Source: Ignelater luminosus (lineage: Eukaryota > Arthropoda > Insecta > Coleoptera > Elateridae). From it: DNA of 64,000 bases. Under the pieces are notes generated by a model. The model had not been told where the DNA came from and ran no database searches. It saw only the letters and a program-made list of their open reading frames with translations. The DNA lies in assembly GCA_011009095.1 (NCBI GenBank), contig VTPC01000852.1:1-64000 (forward strand), given 5' to 3'. A program made the translations under genes and the position numbers. Below, piece after piece: positions 14,401 through 26,826 of the stretch (position 1 is the first letter of the stretch; every line of letters begins with the position of its first letter).

Positions 14401-17400
14401 GCAGACAGACATTTGAATGCCAAAGAGAAAATTATTGAAATAATTTTGAAAAATACCTAAACAAGAAAATTGAAAATATGAAGTTATAACACACAAGCTT
14501 TTCAACTGTTTTTGTAAATAAATACATAAAACTTTTAAATTAGGTTTTATTATTTCTAAATATAGGTTATCAATATATTACGGTTGTGAAGATAGCGCAC
14601 CCTTCCTTTATACGCCTTTAATGACGGCAGAATTGAATTGTACTCGTAAATATATGTATACATAAAAGACAGGTGGATCTGAAAGTACTATTAAAGCTGG
14701 GAGGAACCTTTGCGTCTCCAACTTTATGGATCCAATTTAAGAACGATATATGTAATGTGTGTAACTATACATAATGGGCCATTTTAGTTTGATATTTCTT
14801 ACAGTAGAACTTTAATGAAGATATCTACATAATTAGTTCAACTTGTTTATATTGATTTTATTTTATTAAACAAGATTAGATTAAATAATTAGTCAATAAA
14901 TACGTTTCTAGCTATTAAAATCAAGTTTTAGTAATTTTAGGTTGTTATAGATATTAAATTAACGCAGTTTATAATTTACAAGAACTACAAATTCGTAAAA
15001 AACGTTTTCGGATCCTGCAGATGCAACAAAATATCAGATAATAAATTCTCTTTATCACCTGCAGTAGCAGGTTTTGCATACTTAAATATGCGTAAGTTTT
15101 TTTAATTTCACACTAAGTGATTTAGAATCCTATCAGATAAAATTGTTTTAATGTTTAGATCTTTAAATTATGTATTAGTTGGCAAATTAATACAAGTAAA
15201 TATCTTTATTATTATTGGGACTATTGAAACGAATTTTGCATTTAGAGATTTTGACATGTGCTGAATTAAATAGAGGTAAATATTCCTCTTACAATCCGAT
15301 TAATGCCCTGTACATTTTTGAATTAGCTATAAAGAGTTGAATCTCGAAAGTGTGTGTAAATTTATTCGTGGGCGTTTCCAGTAAATGATTTTTAATTGAC
15401 CCAATTGTTATTAAATTCACCTAGATTATAAGTGCTTAAAAAACTATATATTTCTTGCTTATTGTATTATTAACTATATGTTATTAATCAAGTTTCAAGA
15501 AAAAACCTGAGTGGTAAACAAATTAGATTCTTCCGAAACACTTTGAAAAACCATTTAATTGAATTACATACAAATTACTTATAGACATACGTTTAAAATA
15601 TGCCAGAAAATCTAAAAGTCATTAAAAACCTAAGATTAGGTTATTTGTGTATATTATTTAATCTTTACATCGACTGCTGTATATCTGCTCACACGCGCGA
15701 CACGCGTCCGGTTTGTTCCTTGCTATAGCATTGAAATCTGTACCTATACAGCGTTCTTCATTCATTTCTTTCTTTTCAATTATATAAACAGATGCTGCGT
15801 GTATAATAGCAATGTGTAAGAGAATAGAAATTAGATAACCAATTTCTTATCTTTATAATTCTTTTTAATCCTTCACTATAATTATAATTGAATTTAATAA
15901 ACGCGAGATTGCGTCTTAATGTATCATTAAAACCTCTAACAGTATATATAATTTATTTATATTACTATTAAGAAGCAAAACTCAATCTATGTTTCTACAA
16001 ACATTTTTTTTATGTATTCAATGCTAATAATATTTTAAATAATATTCCTTTTATAAACGAGTATTGAAATTGCCAATCAATTCCTTTTTTATAAACTTCA
16101 AAGGTGGATGCGAATATTATTATTATATCATAGCTGTAGGTATATTGACTTAAATATTCTTGTACCTTATTAGTTTCTTATGCCAAAATTTAGAATCTCA
16201 TGAATCTTCAAACATCTTTTTAACTAATACTTTTTTATGAAAGTCATGTAAGTAATTTACAACACGACATGAGCTAGTAAATTAAATAACGTAGAGATTA
16301 TTAATCTTACATAAGAGAAATTGCTGCATCATTGAGCAATTTCAGAAAATAATAAATATTATAATATTACTTGTATTTATTACACATTTCTTATATTACC
16401 GCAAATACGCAAATTGTCAGTTTGTAAAACTGGGAACAAACACGATCACCTAACGTTACCGAGAGGAGTTTGAATAAATCATTACCAGTATCATTAGCAA
16501 GTATAAACAAAAGAAAGTTAAAGCACTAACTGTTAAATTAGTAAGCCAGAAAACAATGGCCCATTGTTAGATTCGGTAGAATGGAAGGCGTAATATGCAT
16601 CTAGACCGAAACGCACGCCTAGAATACTTAATTTATTTGTAATCATGTTCCGTTTTTTCTTTATTTGAAAAAAACTGCTCCAAAATTCACTGTGCATTAT
16701 AAAACGAAATTGTAACGGATATTATTATTTTTCTCTTATTTAAATAGAAATTGCATCAGGAAATCTATTTTGGATATTAACATTTTTTTTGCTTAAAGCT
16801 CTATGTTAAAAATTGTCTTGGCACACATTAGTGTTTAAAATATGCATGTGGAGCAAGTCTATGTTCCTTTTTTTATTTCTGGCTTTTTAGAGCAACTATC
16901 CATATATGTCAAGTTTGGACTAATTCAATTTGTTAGAAATTTGATAATAATTGCTTGATTTTCTAGATCTTTCAGACATACATTGTGGATGTTATTACAA
17001 GATTCGTGTCGTTGATGATGAAGGCTTTACACCAATGTGAGATTTATATAAGATAACTGCTGCATACAATCTTTTTATAAAAATACAAAATTCGTAGTCT
17101 TGATAATTAAACGTTTCAATTTGTATTTAAAATTTGAATTTTAGTTTAAGCTTATGATTATCTGATATCATAAAAGCAAATTACCTTGTAAAGTAATTAG
17201 CATCCTAATAAAAATTTAATTGCATCAACCGACGTTCAATAAAATGCTCGTAATTGTTTAGTTTGTACAAAATGTAAAAAAGGACTTTTCCAACTAAAAT
17301 GAACATTAAGACAATCAAAATGCGTTTATTTACTTGGATAACGTGATCCATAGCCATAAAACTAAACATGGTTATTTCGATATCTTCATTTGTTTACAAA

Positions 17401-20400
17401 ATATTCAGCCAGTGAAGTTACTACGATAAATCTACAATTAGCACCATAACAGCAGAAAACAATCTACCTGTAATTAGTTATTAAAACGTTTCAAGATCTA
17501 CCGCCCGAATTTAATTCCGCAGGGTAAAAACCGTTTGTCTAAAACGGCATTAAAGGTGTTTTATTAGTTTCCAGGGAAACAGTTGCGTGACACAATTGCA
17601 AGCATTGGGTGCTGCTACTTAGACCGCACCATAACATCAACACAAAAATTCAATGTAGCCGTTAGTGGCGTAACGTGTCATCAGTTTTATCCAACTTTTT
17701 GCTAACTGATTAGTTTGCTTCTCATTTCTTTACAACACCTTTATTCCAAATCTATTCGAACGATCACTGCAAGGGTCGATAAAAAAGCATCCTTGATACG
17801 ATCGCTATTACTCTATAAACAATTTTTAAATAGCTTGTTGCAAATGTCACCCTTTATTAAGAATATGTCAAGTTTATGTATTTCATTAATGAAGGAATTC
17901 TGTATAAATTTTAGGATGTTCAGGTAGATTTGAAACGGAGTATAAAAATGTTGTGGCTGGGTGGCACAAAGTGTAGTACATGACCGCCCTTTATATATTT
18001 GTTTCGATATTTCTAAAAATCTATAAGTACTGCATTATGGTATATGATGAAGCTTTCTTCGATTTACAATTTAACTAGAAACGACTCTGACTCTTTTATT
18101 CTAAGCATCACCTTCTATATTTTTATTACCGTCTTGATGAATTAAAAGTTTGGTATCCAATCATGTGTAACACATGGCATTTTTTTTTTCAATTGGCGAC
18201 CATAACTATATTTATTCGTTTGAAATAGTTGGGGTAAGCTGCTATGGCAATCAAGAAAGATTCGTAGATAATACCCACTCCTAAGCTGCATTATCTTTAG
18301 AAATGGACATTGACCACAACACGAAGTTTTTCTCTTCTGCAGAATGTCATCCAAGAATCCACATAGCTTGAGACCCTCAATGACAACTTGCCATTTTGAT
18401 GTGACCACATGTTATGAAACCTTTTTTAGTCTTTATCTGATTCAGTATCTTTAAGATCTAACTTAGAATTTTCCAACAAGGGTTAAAAAAGCGCAAACGC
18501 AGATTTCTATTTCAAGATTTCTGAGATATTAGGAATAGGAACATGATAATGTAAATCAAGGATCATTTGATAAGACTGTTTCTGTGGACATTTGCCCATT
18601 TATCTTTTGAATGTACAAATTCGGGAAGCAAATGTCATGTGTTGCACATGAATAGTTAAGTTTTTCTTGAAAAGATATCATGTATGGAGCGCCATTGTAT
18701 ATGCTACAGACTCATCACCTCTAGTATTCGTTTATGGCAGTTTTTCATCCCGTACGTCTGCTTGTAACAAGATAGCTTCCATCTACACATAGCAAGTATA
18801 ACTTTGTTAAAGCGTCTGAAGCAAAATCTTCAACCTTGGCCTGCTAGACTGTTTATTATTAATCGAACGTTTGCGAAATATGACAATGTACCACACTTAC
18901 ACCTTCTTTCACAACAAACACTACAATTTGCTTGGAACAACTTTAAACGGACATTCATCATTTAATTCCATAATCCAAAGACATCCACCAATGACATCAT
19001 AAGATGGTCACGAATTGTAGATCTATATATGATCAAATTATCAATCATAAGAAGTTTACGTTGTCTCATTGAAACTCAAAATAACTACAAGATGAAATTT
19101 ACGAAGTCACGTGAAATGAACATTACTTTTTGAACACTTTTTGATTGTTTGCACGACAAACAGAGCAATACAAGGTTGAATTACCCTCTTTTACTTTGTA
19201 TTCACAAAAGTTCTTTCTTTCACATACTTCTCTAATAAAGAACTGTCGGGGGAGATGGAAAGATTATCTTCTGCTCGACTGTTCTAAATAATTAAATGGT
19301 TGACTTGCTTTGCCACAACGAAGCAAATTACAATAGCAAAACAGGGTATTTTAAGATTGCAACTAACTGTAAGTCAAAAATTTTAAATAATTAACGAGAG
19401 TTTACCTGACTGTAGTACTGCTGTAACATAGTAATCTCTGAAAGGTAATGTTTCTCTTACAAGGTCGTCTTCGTATTGAACTTGATTCTTGTATAGTAAA
19501 TAGATAGCTGCGTATTAAACGTAAATGTGTTTACAAGAATTTTCAATTTCTAAAATGAACCTTACGTTAAAAGCAACAGTGTAATAATAATAATAATAAT
19601 AATTAAACTGTAAAGGAGTTTTAATATACAGTAGATCCAAATGACAAAATTTCAGAATACAAACAAAAAATCAAAATTAAAAATTTTTTCAATCTGACAA
19701 TAACAATATTAGATGAATAAAGCGAAAGTTATTGGTATAGAAAATTATCCTGATTATAGATAATTCGAGTTTGAATTGGCACGACTTTTAATGGTAGGAT
19801 ATGCACTCACGTGCAATTTTATTTACGTTAAGAGTTTCATAGCTAAAATAAATATTTATGTAACATCTAAACATAATAGAATGCTTTCTTGTATTTCTAA
19901 GGCAATTATGCACAAGCAATTTAATGGCTTATTCAAGTTTTAACGTATATAATGCTTTATTATTCTCGTTTTAATCAAATCTAGTTGAAAGCATGAAGAA
20001 AGTGCTGGAGTCATTATCAAGTTTTTCATTACAATTCAAAATTGAAAACGGGAAATACAAAACAAAAGATCATTTCTTTAAAGATTTTATGTAACATCTA
20101 TTGTGTACTTTTAATGAGAATTTTTTTTATTTTATCTAGAAAAATCAAAAAAGAATCTCACCTCTTTTTGGGCAATATCTCCAAAAAAAACCAGTTCTTA
20201 ATTTAATCAACCCTCTTAGAACACTTAACTATTAGTTTTAACACCATTTTATGTCTTATTTATTAAAGCTATTTATATTTATTTAAACTGTTCGATAACA
20301 ATAAACTATTCTCGATTAATTTTTATTTTTAAATTTATCTAGCACAGACTTTTCTTTAAAAAAAATAAAATAAATAAAAAAGCAAGACTCCTCAAATGTG

Positions 20401-20420
20401 TTAAAATATTTTTGGGATAG
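11411..20420. other. AT-rich non-coding DNA
   Basis: About 9 kb without recognisable coding sequence. A less AT-rich stretch at about 12740-13550 and another at about 18150-19020 look like old repeats, but I could not read any known protein motif in six frames. A TAA microsatellite lies at 19582-19603. Confidence 0.55.
19582..19603. repeat. (TAA)n microsatellite
   Basis: About seven consecutive TAA units. Confidence 0.85.
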
Positions 20421-20424
20421 TTCG

Positions 20425-20485
20425 TTCCCTTTCGAAAGGTGCCGCGCGACTGAGCCACGGCCCTGCTCTTGTTGAGTTAGTTCTT
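20425..20485 (-). repeat. tRNA-like A-box patch, possible SINE scrap
   Basis: The minus strand reads GCCGTGGCTCAGTCGCGCGG, which resembles the tRNA D-arm/A-box (TRGCNNAGT) that starts many arthropod SINEs. It stands out as a short GC-rich island in very AT-rich DNA. No B-box is found at the right distance and no tRNA cloverleaf can be folded, so a tRNA gene is not supported. Confidence 0.25.
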
Positions 20486-20489
20486 CGGG

Positions 20490-22979
20490 TTAGCTGATTA
20501 CTTGATTAAAAGGAGCTCCCGTTGTTTTCTTCCACGTGAACCTCTTCTAGTAGTTACTCACGTAAATTAGCATAGAAAGACAAAGACAAAAATCTTTTTG
20601 CGAATGCCCCAGACTTGAAAAAAAAGTTTATTTGCGCGAACGACCACAATGAACATTTGATTTTTAGAATTTCCTTGTAAAAAAAAGAATTTTAAATGTA
20701 GTGTAAAATCAAAAACGAAGCAAACTCTAATTGCCTCTATTTTCTAACATTACATGCTATTTTTAACAGTCTGTTTTATATACACCAGTTGTCGTTGCTA
20801 CGCTTGGAATATTTCATAAAGCACACACGTAACAACCATAACGTTAGCGGATTTTCTTGGTGCATGTTTACGCATTTATTAACAGGTCGTGTGATGGAAA
20901 TCTTGGAACTATAATTTTTGGTATACTTACTACAGTTAGGTGAAATAGATTCTAAAAGACTCAAATAAACGGAGGACGTTACATTTGAGTGAATATTAGT
21001 TTCTAGAAGGCCGCTGCTTTTTAGGGGAAATAACTTACGCAAAACGTCCATCATTGTTACAGAATGAAAAATTCACAAACATCAAAAAATTAACTAAAAC
21101 GATATTTGTTTAATTAATAATTACGTAAGTACATTATTTTCACTTTTATAATACGCAGCAAGCAAGCAGTAATAAGTTCTTGTGGTAATTTTAAATTCTT
21201 TTCCCAATCATTAGTTAAATCTGTACAAACGAGGAGAGTTAAAGAAAGATTACAATTTTATTAATTGAGTTATGTATTTTATCTAGCTGGGAAACATAAG
21301 AACTACTATAAACGACATGTTATGTTGTAGAGTTGTTGTGTCACTTAGGAGCCTATTATTGTGTAATTGTTTTAATCTAGAGATTCTCGAATTTATCTGT
21401 TGGTAAAGTGAGTGACACCAAACCTAAACATCCGATATTAGTATTATGGTTTGCAAAATTTTCTACTGTGAAGTTTTTAAACAAATTCAAGCACGGTCAG
21501 TTCTATGATTTGCAAGTTTAGGTAACCCCCAGCGTGTTACCGGCGCGGCGCAATAATACTCGAACCTAGTATACTACATTCAAAAACTGAATAGCATAAG
21601 ACTTGGGTTGCAGAAAGCATTCAAACCAAATAGTTACGCTTGATACCTTAACGTCAATGCAACGTCTGCTTCTCCATAAGCTTAATTAACACGAAAGTCA
21701 CCTTATTTGCAAATAATAGTTTTTTGTATTTAATTTAATTTTGCCAAATGTCGCCGGATTGTTTATTGGTTAGTCGCAACATGAAAGTACTGCAAGTTAA
21801 AGCAAAAGATGAAGGTGACGCCTGTATAGTAAAGCACTAATAATGAAAGAAATTTACTTAGAAATTATCTAAGATCTAACAAATGCTAGAACAGCTTTAG
21901 ATTTATTTCAATCATTCTTGATTCCAAGCAGACTCAATAGTAACAAAAAAAAAAAGAAAACCTTAATGGAATTGAATGAGCAAACTTTAAATTTTTATTT
22001 CATAATGGAAAATTACTGAGGCGTTTCTTAAGATATTTGAGTCTACTCAATTTTTTCCTGCTGAATTCCTTTTTAATTGATCCAGCTCAGCACACTTAAT
22101 GCTAAACATGAATGATACAACTAGAACTTGAATAACAAGATTGGAAATTCACGGAGTCTGCGGAAGCTCCTCAGTAACTACCTATACCTTAAATATTTAA
22201 TTTTCCTATGTGGCACTCTTAATTCAGCACATGGGCATCCGCTTCTATGGGCAAGGAGGGGCGCTTGCCCCTCCCTGGATATCAAGAAACGTTTACCGTT
22301 GAATGAGTTGCATGTATTTATATATATGGCTTATATCATAAATTTGTTGGTTAGCCCCACTCCCCTGCAAATCATCGAGCGGACGCCCATGATTCAGAAT
22401 GTACAGCAATTTCAAACAAACCATAGCATTTAACAGCAACACCTAGCACTTTTTTAAATCGTTTGAAACTTGTTGATGTTATTCCGGCTTACACTACATC
22501 ACAGAAAGATTTCATTTAATTATATGAGAGTTTATGGTTAAGTCCGGAGGATCCATTTTGATTTATTAAAATGGCTCAGTTAAAAAACCAGTCTTCCAGT
22601 TTATTAATTAATTATCTTCTTGAAATTGATTCACAGCTATATTAAGGTTTTCGTTCTAAATGTGTCGTAATATCGGTTTGTGCGAGTATTTAAAATTACA
22701 ATTTTAAGAAAAGAGCTACCAGGAAGTTAGAGTCACCAATTATTGTCCTGGTCGCTGTTCTGCCGCTTTCTTCCTCTTCCTGCTAGCAGGATGCGTGGTG
22801 CTGTTATTGAGGCGGGCACACGGTACACTTGAGTTTATTTTTTACGTAAAACGAGAGAGATTAAGATTAATTAATGGGAGATATACTATTATTTTATAAT
22901 TTTTAAGAGAGTGTGACAGTTTTATTGTTTTTTTTTATTTTTTAAAAGGAAAAGCCCACTTCCTGGTATAAGTCAAATC
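20490..22979. other. AT-rich non-coding DNA with one GC-rich hairpin
   Basis: There is no recognisable gene. Around 22250-22275 the sequence contains GGGGCGCTTGCCCC, a short GC-rich inverted repeat of a kind often found inside dispersed repeats of animals. A 92-residue minus-strand frame at 20776-21054 has no recognisable motif and was not called. Confidence 0.5.
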
Positions 22980-23440
22980 ATGATCATTCCTGCTGCTGCG
23001 GAGCAGCAGCAGAGGCCACTGCAGGCATCAATACGCCTTTTCGGCCCCGATGGATATAATTTTGATGTTGGTGGTGAACGCTGCCGTAGGCAGACGCAGC
23101 TGCCGCTCCCGGTGCTGAAGGTCGGAAGGGTTCTAGACTGAAGTGCTGGCGGCCGAGGGGGCAGCAGAGGCGAGGCGAAGGGCGAGGCGCAGCCACGGAT
23201 GTCGGAATGTCTTCGTCCTTGAAGTCGGTGATGGTCTGCTAGGCGGCGGCGGCGGCGTCGGTGGTCGTCGGTCTTCGCTCCTGGTCGTCGTTGTAGGAGG
23301 AGGAGGATAATTGGGTAGGGATGAGGACAGGAACCGAGGAAAGTACTGCTCCGGCATTTGCCTTAACCACTAAGGGAAACCTCGGAAAAACCCTAGTGAG
23401 AGCAGGCGGCCCGGGGAAATGTCCCGTAAATTCCAATAAA
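22980..23440 (-). repeat. GC-rich patch, probably an old transposable-element end with a hairpin
   Basis: This stretch is far richer in GC than its surroundings. All three minus-strand frames are open for 70-117 codons, but none extends through the whole patch, and a (GGC)n run lies at 23242-23256 on the + strand. On the minus strand a GGTTTCCC...AAATGCCGG block (about 23350-23375) resembles a sequence common in dispersed animal repeats, as far as I recall. The last part encodes, in one frame, LMPAVASAAAPQQQE followed by a stop, and carries the hairpin GCTGCTGC-TCC-GCAGCAGC. A related copy is at 60396-60456 on the other strand. It could be a decayed coding sequence, a retropseudogene or a repeat; I favour a repeat because a second copy exists. 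Confidence 0.4.
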
Positions 23441-24155
23441 GCTTCAGGTAAACGTCTTTTATAAGTGCTTATTGCAAATCTGCAAAAGTAAAAATTTCTC
23501 CTCAGCTTAGTTTTCTTGTACAAGTGGTCAGAAGTTAACATCTTTAACATTAAATAAACAGAAATCAAAGAATAGAATCCAAGTGAAACCATTACGAATT
23601 CAACAAATGAATCCGTTGAAACAACAATTACCCTTGATAAAGCACAGAATTGTTATATTTCTCTTTTTGAAGATGCTGTTAAAAATTGAGTTATTACCAA
23701 AAAATAGATATGACAAGCATGCAAGTCTTGGGTGTACTGATAAATCCGATGAAATTAGTTGCCAGCAATTCTTTGAAGTTTTGACAACTTTATGATCTAT
23801 TATCACTGAAATAAAATTGATAAATCTTTGATTTCTTGCGATACTTTGGTTCCTGTACTGAAATAAATTTGTATTTGCCTTCAGCAGCGTTGCCAAGTTC
23901 AAATTTCTTTTTTGGTTCGTGTGACAAATCTAAGTACGTTGGAACATTCGTGTTTTTAATTTTGGCATTTTAAGAGGTTGAGGGAGGCTGCTATCTAAAG
24001 CTTTTCTTGGCATTTACGGGAAACCCTGTGTAATAATAAAAATAAAAAAGCAATTGCTGTGGCAAAAGACAAAGAGTTGAGAAAAATTTATTCAATTTTT
24101 TTACATTTTTGTAATTCCCGAAATTTTCATTTAATCAATTAATATTCAACTGAAT
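23441..24155. other. non-coding DNA between repeats
   Basis: I see nothing supportable. The 70-100 codon frames on both strands overlap each other and have no recognisable motif. Confidence 0.5.
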
Positions 24156-24160
24156 TTGCG

Positions 24161-24206
24161 AAGTCTGTCTGTCTGTCTGTTTGTAGGTCTGTATGTCTGT
24201 ATGTCC
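24161..24206. repeat. degenerate (TCTG)n microsatellite
   Basis: Four clean TCTG units are followed by diverged TGTTTGTAGGTCTGTATGTC units. The run directly precedes the tandem repeat at 24235-24460. Confidence 0.8.
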
Positions 24207-24234
24207 GCATTTTTGTCAAATTCTGAAATTTTGA

Positions 24235-24460
24235 CTTTACATTTGGATTCTACATCAAAAACTAAAGACAACGTGGTATCTTCGTTTTTTGATAACTTTT
24301 CGGGAACATGGTCGAAATGGCGGCCGAAAATTAAAAAATTTTCAAAATTTTTTTTTACTTTAAAATCGTATTCTACATCAAAAAATAAGACAAACGTGTG
24401 CTATTAGTTTTTTAATATCACCTCGGGCACATGGTCAAAATGGCTGCCGAAGTCTGAAAA
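24235..24460. repeat. two degenerate direct-repeat units of about 120 bp
   Basis: Unit 1 (about 24235-24340) and unit 2 (about 24357-24462) share ATTCTACATCAAAAA, then GACAACGTG/GACAAACGTG, then GTTTTTT, then GGGAACATGGTCGAAATGG versus GGGCACATGGTCAAAATGG and the flanking GCCGAA. The order and spacing of these blocks are kept, so they are diverged copies of one unit. The origin is unknown; a satellite or tandem minisatellite inside a transposable element is most likely. Confidence 0.6.
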
Positions 24461-24656
24461 AAGTAACAAAACGAAGTTCGTTGTGGTTATGCTTTGCATT
24501 CCCAGATGTTTTTTTTTATTTAGATAATTAGATACTTGACCATGCTAAGGTATAATTCTCCAGTGGAAAAAATAATATTTTAGAAACATCTCTAAAATTT
24601 TTTCATAGAATCACCGGGAAACTGCATGAATTTCGAATTTTCATCGTCTCTCAAAT

Positions 24657-24740
24657 TTTGTAGCGCCTCAAATTTTGGCGCCCCTCAAATCTTGTCGCCC
24701 TAGCCCCGGGCCTCGCGGGCCTAAGCCTAAATCCATTGCT
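24657..24740 (+). repeat. GC-rich dispersed-repeat fragment
   Basis: The sequence runs CCTCAAATTTTGGCGCCCC and then CGCCCTAGCCCCGGGCCTCG. To my recollection this block (CCCTAGGCCCCGGGCCTCG-like) is widespread as an unclassified dispersed repeat in animal genomes. A weakly similar GGCTCCGCAAAAATGTTG...CCTTAGGCACC stretch lies near 39697-39735. Family assignment is not possible here. Confidence 0.35.
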
Positions 24741-24880
24741 GGTGATGTCGGGGACAAAAATGTTAAAAAACGTGGAGCTGAAGATTGAGCCCTGCGACAC
24801 CATGCTTTGGATTTTATGTACACTAAAGAACTCATTGTTTATATGAACTTGCAAGGTTTAATCGTGTAGCAAAGTGACTA
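24741..24880 (-). pseudogene. LINE reverse-transcriptase fragment (Jockey/CR1-type GVPQGS box)
   Basis: The minus strand encodes LQVHINNEFFSVHKIQSM followed by VSQGSIFSSTFFNIFVPDI. This matches the reverse-transcriptase block of Jockey/CR1-group LINEs, in which a strand ending in GVPQGS is followed by a PTLFNIYINDI-like helix. Only this block is left; the catalytic FADD box that should follow is missing, because the sequence passes directly into the GC-rich repeat at 24657-24740. It is a small dead scrap. The open frame containing it (24651-24854) is not a gene. Confidence 0.7.
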
Positions 24881-24889
24881 TGATAAGGT

Positions 24890-26824
24890 ACAGCACTAAT
24901 GGTAAAGTAGAAGTAAAAAAGATTTTCAGTAAATTGAAAAATTAGCAATTTGTAAACCTCTTCAAGAGAAGAAAAACAATACAAGATATGAAAGAAGTAA
25001 AATTGACGGAAAATGATAAACAGAGTAAAATAAGTGATTTAGAAAAAGACAATTTGTTGCCTATGTTACCTCTTTTAGATGAAAAATATAGAATCGTTTA
25101 TAAAAATTTAGAATGTTTTTTCATTCAAACTATTAAAGCACCTCATTTGTGTATACTTTTCTGGTAATTACTCCTTTAATAGATAAAAGCGCTATGGTAT
25201 TTAGCCTTTTCCAAAACTACACTTATTTTAATTGTGATTTCTCGGTCTCTAGAAAATACAAATCTAAATTCTATGCTAATCATTTAATACATTGTTTTTG
25301 CACAAACAACACAAGCATCGACGTTATACTAGCACATTAGGTATATTCTAATAATTCAAATTTTTTCTCAATTATCTCAATTATTTACTTTCGATACTTA
25401 GCCGACTTATGAATTCTAGTCTTCCATTGAAATTAGATATTCAGAAAGATTGAGTTGTAGTGCTTTGTACATTAATTTGTCTATTCAAACTTGATCAAAT
25501 GCTTGAACGACAAGTAAAAATTGTGTATAGTTTTCTCTCAAAGTTTGAGCGTCTTTTGAACTAATGATCAGTGGAGTAAAGTGCCCTGAAGGTTATAGAA
25601 CACCTTAATTGGTTTGCAGTCTGGGAGACTTCACCATTTTTACTAGACTTTTTAAAAACCACGATATGCACACTTCCATACCCTTGTCGCACGCAGGCAT
25701 TAAATATTGTTGCCAAAAACGTCACACTTTTAGTTTGTGAATTTGGTGAGCGCTAATTTAGATATAAGATCGTGTCCAGGGAATTTTCCAGGTACAGATG
25801 TTTTATGTATTTTCTAATTTAGCTAGGAGAACATGAAACATCAAAATTTTGAGTGTGAGGTACAGTTTGTGGTACAAACGATTTTAGATTTGCTACCACT
25901 ATTAAATTTTGAACAGTAAAAAAGAGATGACCGCGCATAATTTAAAATCTATAATTTGGAAAAGTAACTATAAAAAGAAATAAAATCTTTATTTGTTAGT
26001 AGTGTAACATGCTACTGTAAAGAAAAGCAATGCCGTCACAGAACTACATACTTATTAGAGATGTAGACAAGGACAGAATCTTAGTAACGAATTTGAAAAC
26101 TATCATACTATAAATTTAAAAATAAAACATCTTTATGAAATTAGACCCTTTATCTCCTTTGTTTTTATTTTTAAATATTTATTTACATGTAGCCGTAATC
26201 TTAATGTATTGATTGTGGATAAGCTATTTATTCGTGCCTTCGGCAGAATGTAACTTTTTCTCTTATTGAGACTGTGAATGTCTTCTTTTACTCACGAATT
26301 CAAGCTCAATACCATATAATATAAAATTTAGTTAACTATTTGCATTCTATCTCTACCAAACCTGTAATTACGTATTTACAACACTTGTATTTTACACTAA
26401 ATTATATGGAAGGTTTTAAGTTTATGATTGTATGAGGTTATGCAAACGAAACAGTTTGCAATTTTAAATTATAATTCTTATATCTTCATTAAAGATTCCT
26501 GCTTATGACAAGTCGCAGATATTTTATAATTTTTTTATAGTCAGCAAAATTTAATTTATTACGTTGGGAATGTCTAGTTCAATTTTAACGCAGTTCGTTT
26601 CAAACACACTTTTAGAATCTATTCATGACTGACTTACTTCGCATCTATGTAGAAGATATAATTAAAAAACAAAACAAAAATTAAAAAAATATTCTAAAGA
26701 AGAAGCTTACTTTTACAATAATGCAAAATGTAAAAATTATTTAATTTGTAATGTTCAGGAACAATGTCTCTTTTAACTTACATTTTAACATGTTTTTCAC
26801 GAATATAGTTTCCTGTAGAGATTG
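24890..26824. other. AT-rich non-coding DNA
   Basis: I see no coding sequence or clear repeat in this stretch, which ends at the TA target site of the mariner element. Confidence 0.6.
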
Positions 26825-26826
26825 TA

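Noticed and set aside
18142..18408. 88-codon minus-strand frame in a less AT-rich stretch
   Set aside because: No domain could be read in it or in the flanking frames; possibly an old repeat but not supportable.
20776..21054. 92-codon minus-strand frame
   Set aside because: No known motif, composition like random AT-rich translation, no supporting signals.
23133..23592. Minus-strand frames of 74 and 117 codons rich in Pro, Ser and Ala
   Set aside because: They overlap in different frames across a GC-rich repeat with simple GGC and GGA runs; openness is explained by base composition.
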